DNA from: Treponema sp. UBA4319
GTDB taxonomy: Bacteria > Spirochaetota > Spirochaetia > Treponematales > Treponemataceae
DNA: 13,799 bases
NCBI GenBank assembly: GCA_002393865.1
Contig: DGUD01000156.1
Span: 1 to 13,799, forward strand
Direction: 5' to 3'
The notes beneath the pieces are model-generated. The model was not told where the DNA came from. It searched no databases and was given only the letters and a program-made list of their open reading frames with translations. The position numbers and the translations under genes are program-made. This document shows, one piece after another, positions 12,104 to 13,799 of this stretch (positions are counted from its first letter, which is position 1; each line of letters begins with the position of its first letter).

Positions 12104-13799
12104 ATGAGCAAGATGCATGGAGGAGGATTCCCTGCGGCTGCGGCGGGACTGTCCCTGCTCGCGCTCCTTGGGTCCTGTGGCGGGCAGAAGGCTGCCACGA
12201 ACACGGAGCAGAAAGGCAGAAAAGACGTTGACGTCGCGGTGTACAAAAAATACTCGCGGCCGAACAATGGCTCGCAGTCCGAGTGGGAGACCCTGAACTG
12301 CCATGACCCCAAGCTGTTTCAGGATGACGACGGCACATACTACGTCTATTCGACTGATGCTGCGATGGGGAACGGCGGCGCAAAAGGGCTCCAGATAAGG
12401 AAATCAGAAGATTTGGTTCACTGGGAGAGCCTTCCGAAATCCATGATTCAGGACAACTGGGATGAGCAGTGGCTTGAGTGGTGCGGCTTTAACGATGTGA
12501 CTGCCTCTTCTTGGGCGCCCACAGTCATCAAGCAGCATGGCCTCTATTATATGCTGCACGGAATCTGCGTGGGGGCTTCCGACGGAACCCACCACAATGC
12601 GGCGATTGCCTTTGCCATAGCCAGCTCTGCGGAAGGCCCGTTCTATCCCGCGCACAAAGCGGCTTCTGCGGATGAGAAAATCGGGCAGACGCTCGCTTCC
12701 CTCGGCGTGTCCTACACGCAGTCCGTGTTCGTGCGCTATGCCTTTGTTGACCGGAGCGACGATCCCTTTGAGAACGAGCTGGTGACAAAGTATCCGAGCC
12801 TGAATACCGGCTCCTACGATACGGTCAGCCGGGAGGATTGGGGCGACGGATCATGGAGCGGCGGCTTTGGCGCGATTGACCCTGAATTCGTCTTTGATGT
12901 CGCGACGGGCAAGCTGATGACGTACCAGATAGGGGGCAACGAGTGCTACGCGGTCACATACGGTTCCTGGAAGGGCGGGATTGCCGTGATGTACGTTGAC
13001 AGTGTCTCCCTGAAGCCGGTCGATTCCCGCGGGACGGAGCTTGACGTCCCTGCCGACAGCGTGGACGGTTCCTTCGGCGTGATTGTCGCGGGCGGGAACG
13101 GAGCCGCGTATGAGGGCGCGCAGGTCATCTACAATTCGGACACGGGCTACTATTACGTCTTTGTCTCTATGGGCGACCTGCAGTGGGAATACCGCATCGG
13201 CGTGGGGCGCGCGGCGGAGCTTGAGGGGCCGTATTCCGACACGAGCGGGAACCCCCTGGTCCTGGACGTCGCCCGCGCGAACGACTACCATTCCTATGGC
13301 GGGAAAATCCTGCCCGCGGCGGAGCTTGCCGGTGAGTATCCCTTCCGCAGCCAGGGCGGGCAGAGCATATTGCGTACGGCCGACGGAAAAATCATGCTTG
13401 CCTGCCATTCGCGCACCAATTTCACCCCTGAATACTATTTCTTCCTGCAGCTGCACCAGATGTTCTTTACGCCGGACGGATGGCCGCTGCTGAACCAGAA
13501 CGAGTATTACAATGATTATGATGGCGCGGACGAGCGGCTTGCCCCGCTTTCTGTGCAGGATGTGGCGGGCACATACGATGTCATCCTTACGGAACGCAGC
13601 AGCGAGACAAAGGCGGTGAAATTCTTTGGCGACAGCTCCGGCCGGATTGCGCATGTCGCGGACGCGCTCCCCGCGACCTCAAAGGAGCTTGTCCTCACAA
13701 AAGGAAAGAACGGCGGAAAGCTGAAGGGCGCATACAAAGGCTCGTGGACGCTTCTTGACGACGGTTGTTCGATACGGCTTTCCATAGACGGAACGGGTG
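12104..13799 (+). CDS. GH43 endo-alpha-1,5-L-arabinanase-like lipoprotein (3' truncated by window edge)
   Basis: The frame stays open from ATG 12104 to the last base (at least 565 residues); its stop lies outside the window. GGGAGG sits five bases before the ATG. A signal sequence with lipobox L-G-S-C (Cys25) predicts a lipoprotein, probably at the outer surface. The GH43 propeller spans about 60-465, with the catalytic triad in order: Asp68 (NCHDPKLF), Asp259 (GAIDPEFVFD) and Glu337 (AYEGAQVIYN). SSWAPTVIK, YGSWKGGI and EGPYSDTSG are arabinanase-like. The EGA in place of the usual EGP at the acid residue is a small deviation. From about 466 (NEYYNDYDGADERLAPLS, then VAGTYDVILTERSS and KGAYKGSWTLLDD) comes the lipocalin-like GH43_C domain found in AbnB-type arabinanases. 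It probably cuts arabinan backbone outside the cell, feeding the neighbouring exo-enzymes. Confidence 0.88.
   Translation, partial: MSKMHGGGFPAAAAGLSLLALLGSCGGQKAATNTEQKGRKDVDVAVYKKYSRPNNGSQSEWETLNCHDPKLFQDDDGTYYVYSTDAAMGNGGAKGLQIRKSEDLVHWESLPKSMIQDNWDEQWLEWCGFNDVTASSWAPTVIKQHGLYYMLHGICVGASDGTHHNAAIAFAIASSAEGPFYPAHKAASADEKIGQTLASLGVSYTQSVFVRYAFVDRSDDPFENELVTKYPSLNTGSYDTVSREDWGDGSWSGGFGAIDPEFVFDVATGKLMTYQIGGNECYAVTYGSWKGGIAVMYVDSVSLKPVDSRGTELDVPADSVDGSFGVIVAGGNGAAYEGAQVIYNSDTGYYYVFVSMGDLQWEYRIGVGRAAELEGPYSDTSGNPLVLDVARANDYHSYGGKILPAAELAGEYPFRSQGGQSILRTADGKIMLACHSRTNFTPEYYFFLQLHQMFFTPDGWPLLNQNEYYNDYDGADERLAPLSVQDVAGTYDVILTERSSETKAVKFFGDSSGRIAHVADALPATSKELVLTKGKNGGKLKGAYKGSWTLLDDGCSIRLSIDGTG

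Noticed and set aside
12851..13654. 267-codon minus-strand frame near the right edge
   Set aside because: It lies antisense to the GH43 arabinanase, whose triad and C-terminal domain are clear.
1..13799. CRISPR array, tRNA, rRNA, transposase, prophage or toxin-antitoxin genes
   Set aside because: I looked for regularly spaced repeats, cloverleaf-like sequences, conserved rRNA segments, terminal inverted repeats and small paired genes on both strands and saw none that I can support.

Overview
The window looks like chromosomal DNA from a GC-rich, plant-glycan-degrading spirochaete, most likely a gut or rumen Treponema. This is an inference. It rests on a lipoprotein-rich gene set with relaxed lipoboxes, a formylglycine-generating-enzyme-fold (SUMF1-like) lipoprotein of a type common in treponemes, and an arabinan/pectin side-chain degradation cluster. 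No rRNA, tRNA, insertion sequence, CRISPR array or prophage gene is visible.

Left part (1-3958). The window opens inside an unrecognised gene (2-394, C-terminus only), convergent with a small hypothetical gene (482-784, minus). A 250-bp spacer carries two look-alike hairpins with CTTG loops. It leads to a near-consensus promoter whose predicted start of transcription falls on the ATG of a SUMF1-fold lipoprotein (1036-1917). A 374-bp spacer then holds a promoter and a leader with two terminator-like hairpins ahead of an ABC-F ATPase (2292-3842), possibly a ribosome-protection protein.

Middle part (3959-6595). A pyridoxal/pyridoxamine kinase (minus) is transcribed divergently from a MocR/PdxR-type regulator (plus), a classical vitamin B6 control pair. 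The regulator ends at a strong rho-independent terminator.

Right part (6596-13799). This is an arabinan-degradation locus. An exported multidomain GH51 alpha-L-arabinofuranosidase (minus) diverges from a plus-strand series: a lipoprotein with two LamG-like lectin domains, a signal-less (cytoplasmic) GH43 exo-arabinofuranosidase-like enzyme, and a GH43 endo-arabinanase-like lipoprotein. The last gene runs off the window and has at least 565 codons. The parts fit together as follows. The surface endo-arabinanase and the lectin lipoprotein would capture and cut arabinan. The exported GH51 would debranch it. The cytoplasmic GH43 would finish imported arabino-oligosaccharides. The transporter and dedicated regulator are not in the window. 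The 359-bp divergent spacer (9137-9495) has a TTGACA-17-TATCAT promoter, AT-rich TTGT repeats and two palindromes, and is the obvious control point.

I see no wholly new defence or mobile system. The least ordinary items are the tandem LamG lipoprotein, the ABC-F attenuator-like leader, the covarying twin hairpins and the possible leaderless promoter.
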